From Candidatus Thermoflexus tengchongensis (GTDB lineage Bacteria > Chloroflexota > Anaerolineae > Thermoflexales > Thermoflexaceae), in assembly GCA_016842085.1 (NCBI GenBank), contig JAEVEX010000016.1, positions 43,651 through 107,650 on the forward strand: 64,000 nt of DNA, written 5' to 3'. Numbering within the stretch: the first letter of the stretch is position 1; every line of letters begins with the position of its first letter. The position numbers and the translations under genes are program-made. Below, piece after piece: positions 1-7,277 of this stretch. The notes under the pieces are model-generated. The model was not told the DNA's origin. It saw only the letters and a program-made list of their open reading frames with translations, and ran no database searches.

Positions 1-166
1 CGAACCGGCTGTCCTGCCCTGGCATAATGGACCATTCGTACAGGCTGATCTGGAGCGCCTGGATCAGCGGGTAGAGATAAAAGATGAGGAAGAACGTCAT
101 GCCGGGGAGCATGAACAGATAAGCTGCCCGAAGGCGCTGCGCACGAAGGGATCCTTGATTCCACAC
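1..166 (-). CDS. Sugar ABC transporter permease, N-terminal fragment
   Basis: This is a partial gene that runs off the left edge; 55 codons are visible from a GTG start at 166, preceded by a GGAGGAGGGA SD. The peptide begins MWNQGSLRAQRLRAAYLFML, followed by PGMTFFLIFYLYPLIQALQISLYEW. That is the typical start of a MalF/UgpA-type inner-membrane permease: a basic N-terminus, a first membrane helix, then the YPL...SLYEW stretch. It lies just downstream of the sugar-binding lipoprotein gene on the same strand, so the two very likely belong to one carbohydrate importer. The substrate cannot be told from this fragment. Call based on motif and context. Confidence 0.85.
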   Translation of the reverse strand, partial: MWNQGSLRAQRLRAAYLFMLPGMTFFLIFYLYPLIQALQISLYEWSIMPGQDSRF

Positions 167-177
167 CGTTCCCTCCT

Positions 178-208
178 CCCGGGGGCCGGGTTGGGCCCGG
201 CCCCCGGG
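178..208 (-). terminator. Intercistronic GC hairpin between binding protein and permease
   Basis: A perfect 13-bp stem (178-190 with 196-208) closes a 5-nt TTGGG loop. No T-tract follows on the minus strand, so it is more likely a transcript-stabilising or partial-termination hairpin. Such a hairpin would let the binding-protein message outnumber the permease message, a common arrangement in binding-protein-dependent importers. Confidence 0.6.
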
Positions 209-230
209 CCTGGCCATCGGAGTTTCGGAG

Positions 231-1553
231 TTATTGTTGCTTGAGCAAGGCGTCGATCTTCGGGGCAAGCTCATCCAGGGCTTCCTTGGCCCCCTTCTCC
301 CCGCGCAGGATGGCCTGGCCGGTGCTGGTGAGCAGATCCTCAATCTTCGGCCAATTGGGATGGGGCAACCGCGCCCGCGCGGTCTTGAGCTGCTCGAAGA
401 AGAGCGCGAAGTAAGGTTGCGCTTGGACAGCCTGCTCGATGACATCGGTGCGCACCGGAACCTGGCCCGCCCGAGCCATCATGAGCTGGGCTTCGGGGCT
501 GAGCATGAACCGGATGAACTCCAGGGCGGCCTCCTTGTTCCGGCTCTGCTTGAACAGCACGATGTCCTCGCCACCAACCACGGAGACCGAGCCGCCCTTC
601 CCGGCTGGCATCAGCGCCCACTGGATCTGCTTCTGCGGATACTGGGCGGCGAAGATCGCCGGCATCCAGGGTCCTTCTAACAGGTTGGCGATCTCATCGC
701 GCGCAAATCCGCCCGCCGTGTCCACACCCCCGCCGAGGATACCAGGATGGAGGTAGCCCTTGTCCAGCATCCCCTTGAGGAACTCATAAGCGGCCACCGT
801 GTCCGGACCGTTCACATACCCGCTGGCAGTCTTCATCTCGGGATCCGTCAGGTCGCCACCGAAGCTCCAGATCCAGGGGAGCACGGCCCAACCATAGGTG
901 CCACCATCGGCAAAGCAGTACTTGTCCCTCCCCAGGGCTTTGATCCGTTCACAGACCCTCAGGAACTCATCGATCGTCTTGGGAGGTTCGGCGATCCCGG
1001 CGGCAGCATACATCTCTTTGTTCCACATCAGAAGCCGGGTGTTGGTATCCAGCGGCAGGCCGTAGTAGTGGCCCTGCCAGAGGTTGGTCGACAAGGGTCC
1101 GGGGAACACTTTCTCTTTGTAAGCGTTAAAGTCAGGCATGATCATATCCAGAGCCTCCAGGGCCCCCATTGCCGCCAGCTCCGGCACCCAGATGATGTCG
1201 GAGCGGATCACGTCCGGGGCGGTCCCGCCGGCGATGCTGGTCAGGAGCTTCCGACGGAATTCATCATATGGAACCTGCTGGGCCTCGATCCGGATGTTAG
1301 GAAACTTTTGGTGGAAGGCGGGGAGGACCTGCTCGTTGAAGACCTTGGTCTCCTCCGGGTTATAGGCGTGCCAGAAGGTGATGGTCACCGGGCCTTTGGG
1401 AGTGGGCGTCGGGGTCACCACTCGCTCCATCACCACCGGCGTGGGGCTCGGGCCCGGGGTTGGAGTAGCTGCTGGCGCGCACGCTGCGGCCAGGAGCGCC
1501 AGCAACATCCAGCTGATTCCGATCCGAAACGCAGAAGCTTTCGGTTGGCACAT
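231..1553 (-). CDS. Extracellular sugar-binding lipoprotein of ABC importer (SBP family 1)
   Basis: A 440-aa solute-binding protein. The N-terminus has a basic stretch, a hydrophobic core and a lipobox ending LLAAAC (Cys near residue 25), then a Pro/Thr-rich linker (residues 27-53), so it should be a lipid-anchored protein outside the membrane. The mature part starts VTITFWHAYNPEETKVFNE and contains APDVIRSDIIWVPELAAMG and EGPWMPA, all typical of maltose/oligosaccharide-binding SBP family 1. The SD AAAGGAGG precedes the ATG. A permease gene follows and a ROK regulator lies upstream, which suggests sugar-responsive control. The precise sugar is unknown. Confidence 0.92.
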   Translation of the reverse strand: MCQPKASAFRIGISWMLLALLAAACAPAATPTPGPSPTPVVMERVVTPTPTPKGPVTITFWHAYNPEETKVFNEQVLPAFHQKFPNIRIEAQQVPYDEFRRKLLTSIAGGTAPDVIRSDIIWVPELAAMGALEALDMIMPDFNAYKEKVFPGPLSTNLWQGHYYGLPLDTNTRLLMWNKEMYAAAGIAEPPKTIDEFLRVCERIKALGRDKYCFADGGTYGWAVLPWIWSFGGDLTDPEMKTASGYVNGPDTVAAYEFLKGMLDKGYLHPGILGGGVDTAGGFARDEIANLLEGPWMPAIFAAQYPQKQIQWALMPAGKGGSVSVVGGEDIVLFKQSRNKEAALEFIRFMLSPEAQLMMARAGQVPVRTDVIEQAVQAQPYFALFFEQLKTARARLPHPNWPKIEDLLTSTGQAILRGEKGAKEALDELAPKIDALLKQQ

Positions 1554-1731
1554 GGCGGCCTCCTTTATAGATATAGAGCTGGTGCGGATTCCTTTCGACT
1601 CAAGCCGTCAGGCGGAGCATGGGGCGCATCAAACCCCTATCCCCCGAACGGTCAGGGCCTCAGGCCCCGCCTTCCTACCCCGAGGCCAATAGACGCATAA
1701 CGGACGTTTTGTAACTTCCCCATTGGACATT

Positions 1732-1750
1732 CTTATTTCACTAAAGTAAG
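1732..1750. promoter_or_regulatory. Imperfect palindrome upstream of sugar ABC genes, possible ROK operator
   Basis: The sequence CTTATTTCACTAAAGTAAG is an imperfect inverted repeat between the ROK gene and the binding-protein gene. Its CTTAYTT half-site recurs in front of the ROK gene (3019-3025). AT-rich palindromes are typical ROK/NagC-type targets. This is inferred from position and symmetry only. Confidence 0.35.
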
Positions 1751-1772
1751 AAAGTGAGCCCAAAAAAACGCA

Positions 1773-3008
1773 TCAGGCGGGGATGGGGACCCAGCCCTGG
1801 CGGGCTCGCCGGTGGATAGGTGGCTTAAACAGCTCCCCCAGCACCACACAGGCCGCACCCCGCGCCCAGGTCTCGTCCCCCGCCGGCTCCAGGACAACCT
1901 CCAATTCGTCCGCCAAGCCGTTGAAAGCATGGGCCCGCAGGGCCTCTCGCATGGGCCCGAAGCGCCACTCCCCGGCCCGCACCCCTTCCCCGCCCACGAT
2001 GACCAGTTGGGGGTTCAGGAGGTTGACCAAAATCGCGATCCCCATCCCCAGCCAGCGGCCCGAATCGGCCAGCAGTTTCCGAGCCCATTCATCCCCCGCC
2101 TCGGCCGCCGCGACTACCGCCTCCAGCGTCAGGGGATCCGCCTCGGCCAGCCGCGTTGGCTCCCCCCGGGCGATGGCCGCCCGCGCCGCGCGCAGAACGG
2201 CTGGATCGGCGGCCAGGGCCTCTAAGCATCCCCGCTTGCCGCAATCGCACAGGGGGCCGTCCTCCAGCAGCGTGATATGCCCCAGCTCCCCCGCGCCGCC
2301 CAGGGCCCCCCGGTAGAACTGGCCGTTGACGACGATGCCGGCACCAATGCCCCGCCCGACCGTGACCACCACGAAGTGTTCCACATTGCGCCCATAACCG
2401 AACCACTGCTCCGCGATCGTCAGAGTATTGACATCGTTCTCCAGATAGACCGGGATCCCGAAGTGGGCCGCGATGGGTTCGGCAATCTGGACGTTCCGCC
2501 AGCCGAAAAAGGGGGAATACCGACAGATCCCGCTCTCCCCATCCACAATCCCTGCCATCCCGATCCCGATGCCCAGCACCCGTGAGCGATCCACTCCGGA
2601 CTCGGCGATGGTGGCCTCCACCGCTCGGATGATCGCCCGGAGCACCTGAGGCAGGCGGGCCGACCTCAGGGAGGTCACCCGATGATGGAGCACCTTGGCG
2701 TCCAGGTCGGTTAACGCGCTGGCGATGGCGTGCTTCATCAGCTTGACCCCAACCACGAAGCCAGCTTGGGGGTTGAGGCGGAGGAGGACCGGCCGCCGGC
2801 CACCGCTGGATTCCCCGGTCCCGACTTCATGGATCAACCCCGCGGCGATCAGCTCGCCCGTGATCTCTGAGACCGTGGCCAAGCTCAGGCCCGAAAGCCG
2901 CGCGATGTCCGTGCGCGAGAGCGGACCCCGGCTCTGGATGAGATTCAGAACCAGGTTGCGGTTGATGGCTTTGATCAGATCCCGACTGCCCTTCGGCGGA
3001 CGGTTCAT
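1773..3008 (-). CDS. ROK-family transcriptional regulator
   Basis: A 411-aa protein of the NagC/Mlc/XylR type. Residues 1-75 form a MarR-like winged helix (LSRTDIARLSGLSLATVSEITGELI). A sugar-kinase-like ROK domain follows, with ENDVNTLTIAEQWFG, GRGIGAGIVVNGQFYRGALG and the zinc motif CDCGKRGCLEALA that marks the family. The start ATG has only a weak SD. It probably represses the adjacent sugar ABC transporter and itself: a short inverted repeat sits directly upstream (about 3019-3041) and another before the binding-protein gene. The effector sugar is unknown. Confidence 0.92.
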   Translation of the reverse strand: MNRPPKGSRDLIKAINRNLVLNLIQSRGPLSRTDIARLSGLSLATVSEITGELIAAGLIHEVGTGESSGGRRPVLLRLNPQAGFVVGVKLMKHAIASALTDLDAKVLHHRVTSLRSARLPQVLRAIIRAVEATIAESGVDRSRVLGIGIGMAGIVDGESGICRYSPFFGWRNVQIAEPIAAHFGIPVYLENDVNTLTIAEQWFGYGRNVEHFVVVTVGRGIGAGIVVNGQFYRGALGGAGELGHITLLEDGPLCDCGKRGCLEALAADPAVLRAARAAIARGEPTRLAEADPLTLEAVVAAAEAGDEWARKLLADSGRWLGMGIAILVNLLNPQLVIVGGEGVRAGEWRFGPMREALRAHAFNGLADELEVVLEPAGDETWARGAACVVLGELFKPPIHRRARQGWVPIPA

Positions 3009-3018
3009 GCCACGTTCT

Positions 3019-3045
3019 CTTACTTAGTTCTTTGAACAAAGTATA
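3019..3045. promoter_or_regulatory. Inverted repeat in ROK gene promoter region (putative operator)
   Basis: The segment holds CTTACTTAG and then CTTTGAACAAAG, an inverted repeat with 5-bp arms around AA, 10-35 bp upstream of the ROK start codon. It fits an autoregulatory operator. No binding evidence is available. Confidence 0.4.
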
Positions 3046-3162
3046 TGTGGCCGCCTTGAATTTGTCAAGGGGGCTGGATCAAGAAGCTTCCCTGGGGCCC
3101 TTGCGGAGATGAAAGCCTTCAAACGAAGGCCTTTCGACGAAGGCTTAAGAGGAGACAATGGT

Positions 3163-4554
3163 TTACTCGTAAAACGCCGCATGGATACGGCGGACGGCCT
3201 CCTCCGCCTCGCTCTCCGCGACCACGAGGGAGAGGTTGTATTCCGAAGACCCCTGGGCGATAGAGAGGACATTGATGCGGCCGTTCCCCAGGGCGTTGAA
3301 AACCCGGGCCGCGATCCCGGGCGTCGCTCGCAGCCCTGCCCCGACCACAGCGATCACCGCCACCCGATCCATCGCCCAGATGTCCTCAATATCCCGCCGG
3401 GCGATCTCCCGTTCGAACGCTTTCCGCAACGCTCGAACCACCTGGGGGGCCGCCGAGGAAGGGATGACGAAGCATATGTTTTGTTCCGAAGAGGATTGAG
3501 AGATCATCAGGATGCTGACCCCCAGTTCGGCCACCGTAGCGAAGGTCCGTGCCGCCACCCCGGGCACCCCGAGCATCCCCCGGCCCTCCACCGTGACCAG
3601 GCTCAGATTCTTGATCAGAGTCACCGCCTTCACCCGGCCATTGCCCCGGGGCTCCGGGACGATCCAGGTGCCCGGATGTTGCGGGTTCATGGTGTTCAGG
3701 ATGCGCACGGGAATCCGCCGGTCCATGCATGGAAGCAATGTGCGCGGATGGAGGACTTTCGCCCCGAAGTAAGCCATCTCGGCGGCCTCGATGTAAGAGA
3801 GCTCCGGGATCGTGCGGGCGTTCGGCACGATCTTCGGATCCGCGCTCATCACGCCATCCACATCGGTCCAGATCCACACCGCCTCCGCGTCCAGCGCGTA
3901 GCCCAGGATGGTGGCGGAGAAATCGGACCCGCCGCGCCCCAGGGTAGTTGGCCGACCTTCAGGGGTGGCACCGATGAACCCGGTCACCACCGGGAGGATC
4001 CCCTGCTCCAGAAGGGGCAGCAGAAGGGCCTGCGCCCGTGCCCGGGTCTGTTCCAGATCCGGGGAAGCCTCTCCAAAGCGATCATCGGTAACCAGGAACG
4101 TATCCGCATCGATGGCACGCGCCGGGATGCCCCGGGCCCGCAGAACCGCAGCCAGGATGCGGGCGCTCCAGCGCTCCCCCATCCCGGCGAGCAGGTCTGC
4201 GGTGGATGGAGACAGCTCCCTCAGCGCCTCCACCGCCCGGAGCACGGTCTCCACCCGCTCAAGCCCCTCCCGGAGCTCCGCCTCCAGGGTTCGCGCTTCC
4301 TCCTCCGGCAGCCCCAGCGCCCGAACCGTGTCCTGATGTCGGTCCCGAACGGCGGCCAGGGCCGGGATCCAATCCGGCTCCCCCCGGGCGGCCTGGTGGC
4401 TCATCTGGATCAGCGCGTCGGTCACCCCGGCCATCGCCGAGACCACCACGACCAGGCGGGGATCCGCGACGCGGTGTAGCGCGATCAGATCCGCCACCTG
4501 CTGAAACCGGGCTGCGTTCCCCACAGAGGTCCCCCCGAACTTCATCACCCGCAT
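3163..4554 (-). CDS. lysC: Aspartate kinase
   Basis: A 463-aa enzyme that phosphorylates L-aspartate, the first step to Lys, Thr, Met and Ile. It opens MRVMKFGGTSVGNAARF, the amino-acid-kinase signature, and has TLGRGGSDFSATILG near residue 200 and ELSYIEAAEMAYFGAKVLHPRTL. Two C-terminal ACT domains follow (LSLVTVEGRGMLGVPGVAARTF and VAVIAVVGAGLRATPGIAARVF), as in allosteric monofunctional kinases. No homoserine dehydrogenase domain is fused. The SD AGGAGG lies 5 nt before the ATG. Upstream lies a promoter, a Thr/Met-rich leader peptide and a terminator, so expression appears controlled by ribosome-mediated attenuation. The symbol lysC is used generically; thr-type feedback control is equally possible. 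Confidence 0.96.
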   Translation of the reverse strand: MRVMKFGGTSVGNAARFQQVADLIALHRVADPRLVVVVSAMAGVTDALIQMSHQAARGEPDWIPALAAVRDRHQDTVRALGLPEEEARTLEAELREGLERVETVLRAVEALRELSPSTADLLAGMGERWSARILAAVLRARGIPARAIDADTFLVTDDRFGEASPDLEQTRARAQALLLPLLEQGILPVVTGFIGATPEGRPTTLGRGGSDFSATILGYALDAEAVWIWTDVDGVMSADPKIVPNARTIPELSYIEAAEMAYFGAKVLHPRTLLPCMDRRIPVRILNTMNPQHPGTWIVPEPRGNGRVKAVTLIKNLSLVTVEGRGMLGVPGVAARTFATVAELGVSILMISQSSSEQNICFVIPSSAAPQVVRALRKAFEREIARRDIEDIWAMDRVAVIAVVGAGLRATPGIAARVFNALGNGRINVLSIAQGSSEYNLSLVVAESEAEEAVRRIHAAFYE

Positions 4555-4576
4555 CGCCGCCTCCTGATCCAGAGAT

Positions 4577-4613
4577 AAAAAACGACCCCCCGACCGTTGC
4601 CGGCCGGGGGGTC
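4577..4613 (-). terminator. Attenuator terminator upstream of aspartate kinase
   Basis: On the minus strand the 13-nt arms at 4601-4613 and 4584-4596 form a 13-bp stem with one G.U pair, closed by a GCAA tetraloop (4597-4600). A run of six U (4577-4582) follows. It sits about 25 nt before the lysC start codon, so a formed hairpin would end transcription before the gene. Its 5' arm is also perfectly complementary to 4671-4680 inside the leader peptide. Confidence 0.93.
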
Positions 4614-4649
4614 TGTTTCCTTACGCTCTGAGGAACTGCGCCCTCTACA

Positions 4650-4724
4650 TCAGACAACAACCCGGGCATTCCCCCGGCCGTTCGTCCAGCCGGTGGTCAT
4701 CATCCCGGTTGTGGTCATCGCCAT
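4650..4724 (-). CDS. Thr/Met-rich leader peptide of the aspartate kinase attenuator
   Basis: A short ORF of 24 codons (or 22 from the second ATG at 4718), ending in TGA. Its product starts MAMTTTGMMTTGWT and ends GRGNARVVV. Six Thr and four Met codons fall within the first 14 codons, in the manner of the E. coli thrL leader. GGAG lies 6 nt before the ATG at 4718, making that the better-supported start. The codons pair in alternative RNA structures: ACC-GGC (4689-4693) with 4674-4678, and 4671-4680 with the terminator arm 4601-4610. Ribosome stalling at Thr codons would free 4671-4680 to form the antiterminator. Sequence features are directly visible; the mechanism is inferred. Confidence 0.85.
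   Translation of the reverse strand: MAMTTTGMMTTGWTNGRGNARVVV
4671..4680 (-). promoter_or_regulatory. Antiterminator strand within the leader peptide
   Basis: On the minus strand it reads CGGCCGGGGG, a 10-nt perfect complement to the terminator 5' arm (4601-4610). Half of it can instead pair with CCGGC at 4689-4693, which spans Thr-Gly codons of the leader. This gives the classic 1:2, 2:3, 3:4 switch. Confidence 0.85.
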
Positions 4725-4806
4725 CTCCAAGATCCCCCAGCGCATTAACGCCACACCCCTGAAATCTCTTGCGAAAGCGGGATGAACGCAGCGATGTTTG
4801 TTCGAT

Positions 4807-4834
4807 ATTCTATCCAGCTCCGGCAACCTGTCAA
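4807..4834 (-). promoter_or_regulatory. Promoter of the aspartate kinase leader
   Basis: On the minus strand a consensus -35 TTGACA (4829-4834) is separated by 16 bp from a -10 TAGAAT (4807-4812). Transcription would start near 4800, about 80 nt before the leader peptide and about 245 nt before lysC. Confidence 0.8.
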
Positions 4835-4913
4835 CCGGGGCTTTTCCGCGCTCTCGGGACATCCTGTAGCGAACCGCTTTCTCTCCGGAGGGGCCATCTC
4901 GCCTCGCGGAATC

Positions 4914-4928
4914 GGAGCCCAACGGCGG
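4914..4928 (-). repeat. Dispersed intergenic repeat, copy 1
   Basis: The minus strand reads CCGCCGTTGGGCTCC, matching the core of the family described at 47384-47410. Confidence 0.5.
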
Positions 4929-5122
4929 ATGTCCGGCCTGGTCCAGTTCATCGGGCAGGATCCTCCTCCTGTATGTTTTGAGTCAGGAAGAGAAGAATCC
5001 TATCATGAAACTCGCCTGGCTCCGTGGCATGGGGGTGGTCTTCCCGCTTATCCCGTCGCCCGGGCCTTCGATCGGCGACCCGGCAGGCGAAGAATCAACC
5101 ACCGATCCTTCCGGAGGCACCC

Positions 5123-6580
5123 ATGGATCTGGACGCGCTGCACACGCCGACCCGCTTCCTTCAATCGATGGGCCTTTCCTTCCCTCCCGAACTGGACCTT
5201 CAGGAACTGGAGAACTGGTGGGAAGCGGAGGGGAAGGCGATCTCGATGATGATCGATCGAATGGGCACGCCGTGGCTGCGCGCTTATGACCGCTTCGGCC
5301 GCCGCATCGATGAGATCCTCTATCCTCCCGATTACCGCCGGATGCTCCTCCAGGGCTATCGTGCGGGCGCGGTCTGGCACGCCTTCGAAGGCGCGGGCCT
5401 GTCTGCGACCTTCCTCATCGGCTACCTCACGGCCTTCTACGATGCCGGCCTTTACTGCCCCTATACCGTCTCCCTGGCCACCGCCCTCGCCCTGCACAAA
5501 TACGGCGATCCGGATCTCCAGGCTCGCTTCCTCCCCCCGCTCCTACGACGGGATGGGGAGGTCTGGCAGGGCGCCACCTGGATGACGGAGGCCGGCGGGG
5601 GCTCGGATCTGGGGGCGACGGTGGAAACCCTGGCCCGGCCCGACGGAGGATCATGGCGGCTGACGGGGGAGAAATATTTCGCCAGCAACGCTGGAGCGGA
5701 GCTGGCGGTCGTCGCCGCCCGGCCTGAGGGTGCCCCCCGCACCGTCCGCGGACTGGCCCTCTTCCTGCTCCCCCGCTACCGGGAGGACGGCAGCCTGAAC
5801 TATCTCATCCGGCGCCTGAAGGATAAGATCGGCACCCGTTCCGTGCCCACCGGCGAGGTGGAGCTGCGAGATAGTGAGGCCTATCTCCTGGGTCGCCAGG
5901 AGACCGGCATCTATCAGATCCTGGAGGTCCTCAACGTCTCCCGCGTCGCCAACAGCATCGGCAGCGTCGCCCTGATGCAGCGGGCCATCGCCGAGGCGCT
6001 GGCCTTCGCGGAGCGCCGCGTCGCCTTCGGCCGCCCTATCCTCCAGCATCCGCTGATGCGCCGCCAGTTCGCCGAGCGCATCCGCGACCTCCGGGCCGCC
6101 TTCGCCCTGGCCTGGACGACGGTCCGTCTGCTGGAGGAAGTCTGGCCGGAACATCCTCCTTACTCGGAACGCTATCACCTCTTCCGCCTGCTCACCCATC
6201 TGGCCAAATACTGGACTGCGGAGCAGGCGGTGCAGACGGCGAAGTGGGCGATGGAGGTCCACGGTGGGATGGGCGTGCTGGGGGAGTATCCGGTGGAGCG
6301 CTGGCTGCGGGAGGCCATGATTCTACCCATCTGGGAGGGGACGCCCCACCGCCAGATCCTGGACGGCCTGGAGGCCATGGCCCGCAAGGGGGCCCATCGC
6401 GCGCTGATGGAGATGCTGGCCGCCAGGGCGGATCCCCGAGCGCTGGAGGAGATGTTCGAGCGGGTGGAGGCCCATCTGCGCCTGTCTTCCGAGGAGCAGG
6501 AAGCGCAGGCCGAAGCGCTGTTCCAGGATCTGGCCCGCTTCACAGCGGATACGCTCAGCCGGAGCTTTCCGGGCGGATGA
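5123..6580 (+). CDS. Acyl-CoA dehydrogenase family protein
   Basis: A 485-aa FAD-dependent acyl-CoA dehydrogenase-like flavoprotein. The start at 5123 is chosen because GGAGGC lies just upstream; a longer ORF from 5024 lacks an SD. Motifs include GATWMTEAGGGSDLGATVET (substrate/FAD loop) and the C-terminal VHGGMGVLGEYPVERWLREA with LPIWEGTPHRQILDG. The WEGT and long C-terminal tail resemble the AidB/isovaleryl-CoA branch rather than short ETF-linked forms of about 380 aa. It stands alone, with no thiolase or hydratase alongside. The substrate cannot be assigned. Confidence 0.9.
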   Translation: MDLDALHTPTRFLQSMGLSFPPELDLQELENWWEAEGKAISMMIDRMGTPWLRAYDRFGRRIDEILYPPDYRRMLLQGYRAGAVWHAFEGAGLSATFLIGYLTAFYDAGLYCPYTVSLATALALHKYGDPDLQARFLPPLLRRDGEVWQGATWMTEAGGGSDLGATVETLARPDGGSWRLTGEKYFASNAGAELAVVAARPEGAPRTVRGLALFLLPRYREDGSLNYLIRRLKDKIGTRSVPTGEVELRDSEAYLLGRQETGIYQILEVLNVSRVANSIGSVALMQRAIAEALAFAERRVAFGRPILQHPLMRRQFAERIRDLRAAFALAWTTVRLLEEVWPEHPPYSERYHLFRLLTHLAKYWTAEQAVQTAKWAMEVHGGMGVLGEYPVERWLREAMILPIWEGTPHRQILDGLEAMARKGAHRALMEMLAARADPRALEEMFERVEAHLRLSSEEQEAQAEALFQDLARFTADTLSRSFPGG

Positions 6581-6587
6581 GCAGGGA

Positions 6588-7271
6588 TTATGCCTTTACA
6601 ATACGGCCGTCCCGCAGCCGCACCACGCGGTCCGACCAGGCGACGATCTCCGGGTTATGCGTGGTCACGATCACGGTCAGCCCCTGCTCCCGGTTTAAGC
6701 GCCGCAGCAGCTCTACGATCTCCTTCCCGGTCTGCGAATCGAGATTGCCTGTCGGCTCATCCGCCAGCAACAGCTTGGGGTTCCCGATCAAGGCCCGGGC
6801 GATCGCCACCCGTTGTTGCTCTCCACCTGACAGCTGTCCGGGCAGGTGGCGCATTCGATTCTCCAATCCAACTGCCTCCAGCAGCGCCCGGGCACGCTGC
6901 TCCAGATTGAACTTCAACTGACGCCGGTAAGGGATCAGCGGCAGCATCACGTTCTCCAGTGCGGTCAGGTCTGGGACCAGATGGAACAGCTGAAAGACAA
7001 ATCCAATGCGCTCCCGCCGGAAATCCGCCAGCTGGTCTCCCCGGAGTGCCCCCAGATCGATCCCGTCCACCACCACTCGTCCCCGGGTCGGGCGATCGAG
7101 CGCCCCGATCAGGTTGAGCAGAGTGGTCTTGCCTGATCCGGAAGGACCTACGATGGCCAGGAACTCCCCCCGCTCCACCGTGAGAGAGATCTCCTGGAGG
7201 GCGATCACCCGGATCGCGCCAGCGATATACTCCTTGGAGACGTCTTCTATCTGCACAAGCAGCTCCGTCAT
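6588..7271 (-). CDS. ABC transporter ATP-binding protein, MacB/LolD type
   Basis: A 227-aa ATPase. It has Walker [21 protein letters not shown], the Q-loop region [23 protein letters not shown], the signature [33 protein letters not shown] (Walker B within) and an H-loop VTTHNPE. The TALENVMLP and EPTGNLDS motifs are hallmarks of the MacB/LolD/FtsE branch, which works with FtsX-type permeases. It starts 6 nt after the stop of the large permease gene, so the two are translationally linked. It probably powers that permease in a mechanotransmission or export complex. Confidence 0.95.
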   Translation of the reverse strand: MTELLVQIEDVSKEYIAGAIRVIALQEISLTVERGEFLAIVGPSGSGKTTLLNLIGALDRPTRGRVVVDGIDLGALRGDQLADFRRERIGFVFQLFHLVPDLTALENVMLPLIPYRRQLKFNLEQRARALLEAVGLENRMRHLPGQLSGGEQQRVAIARALIGNPKLLLADEPTGNLDSQTGKEIVELLRRLNREQGLTVIVTTHNPEIVAWSDRVVRLRDGRIVKA

Positions 7272-7277
7272 AGCTTT

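Larger units (their letters stand above)
4755..5122. other. Divergent intergenic region lysC / acyl-CoA dehydrogenase
   Basis: Apart from the lysC promoter and one copy of the dispersed TTACRCCGYTGGGC repeat (4914-4928), I see no gene here. Overlapping ORFs have no SD and no recognisable product. Confidence 0.6.

Noticed and set aside
4206..4669. Overlapping ORFs on both strands through lysC (for example 4206-4631 and 4259-4669)
   Set aside because: They are low-complexity Pro/Gly/Arg translations in alternate frames of the aspartate kinase gene, with no SD or family resemblance.
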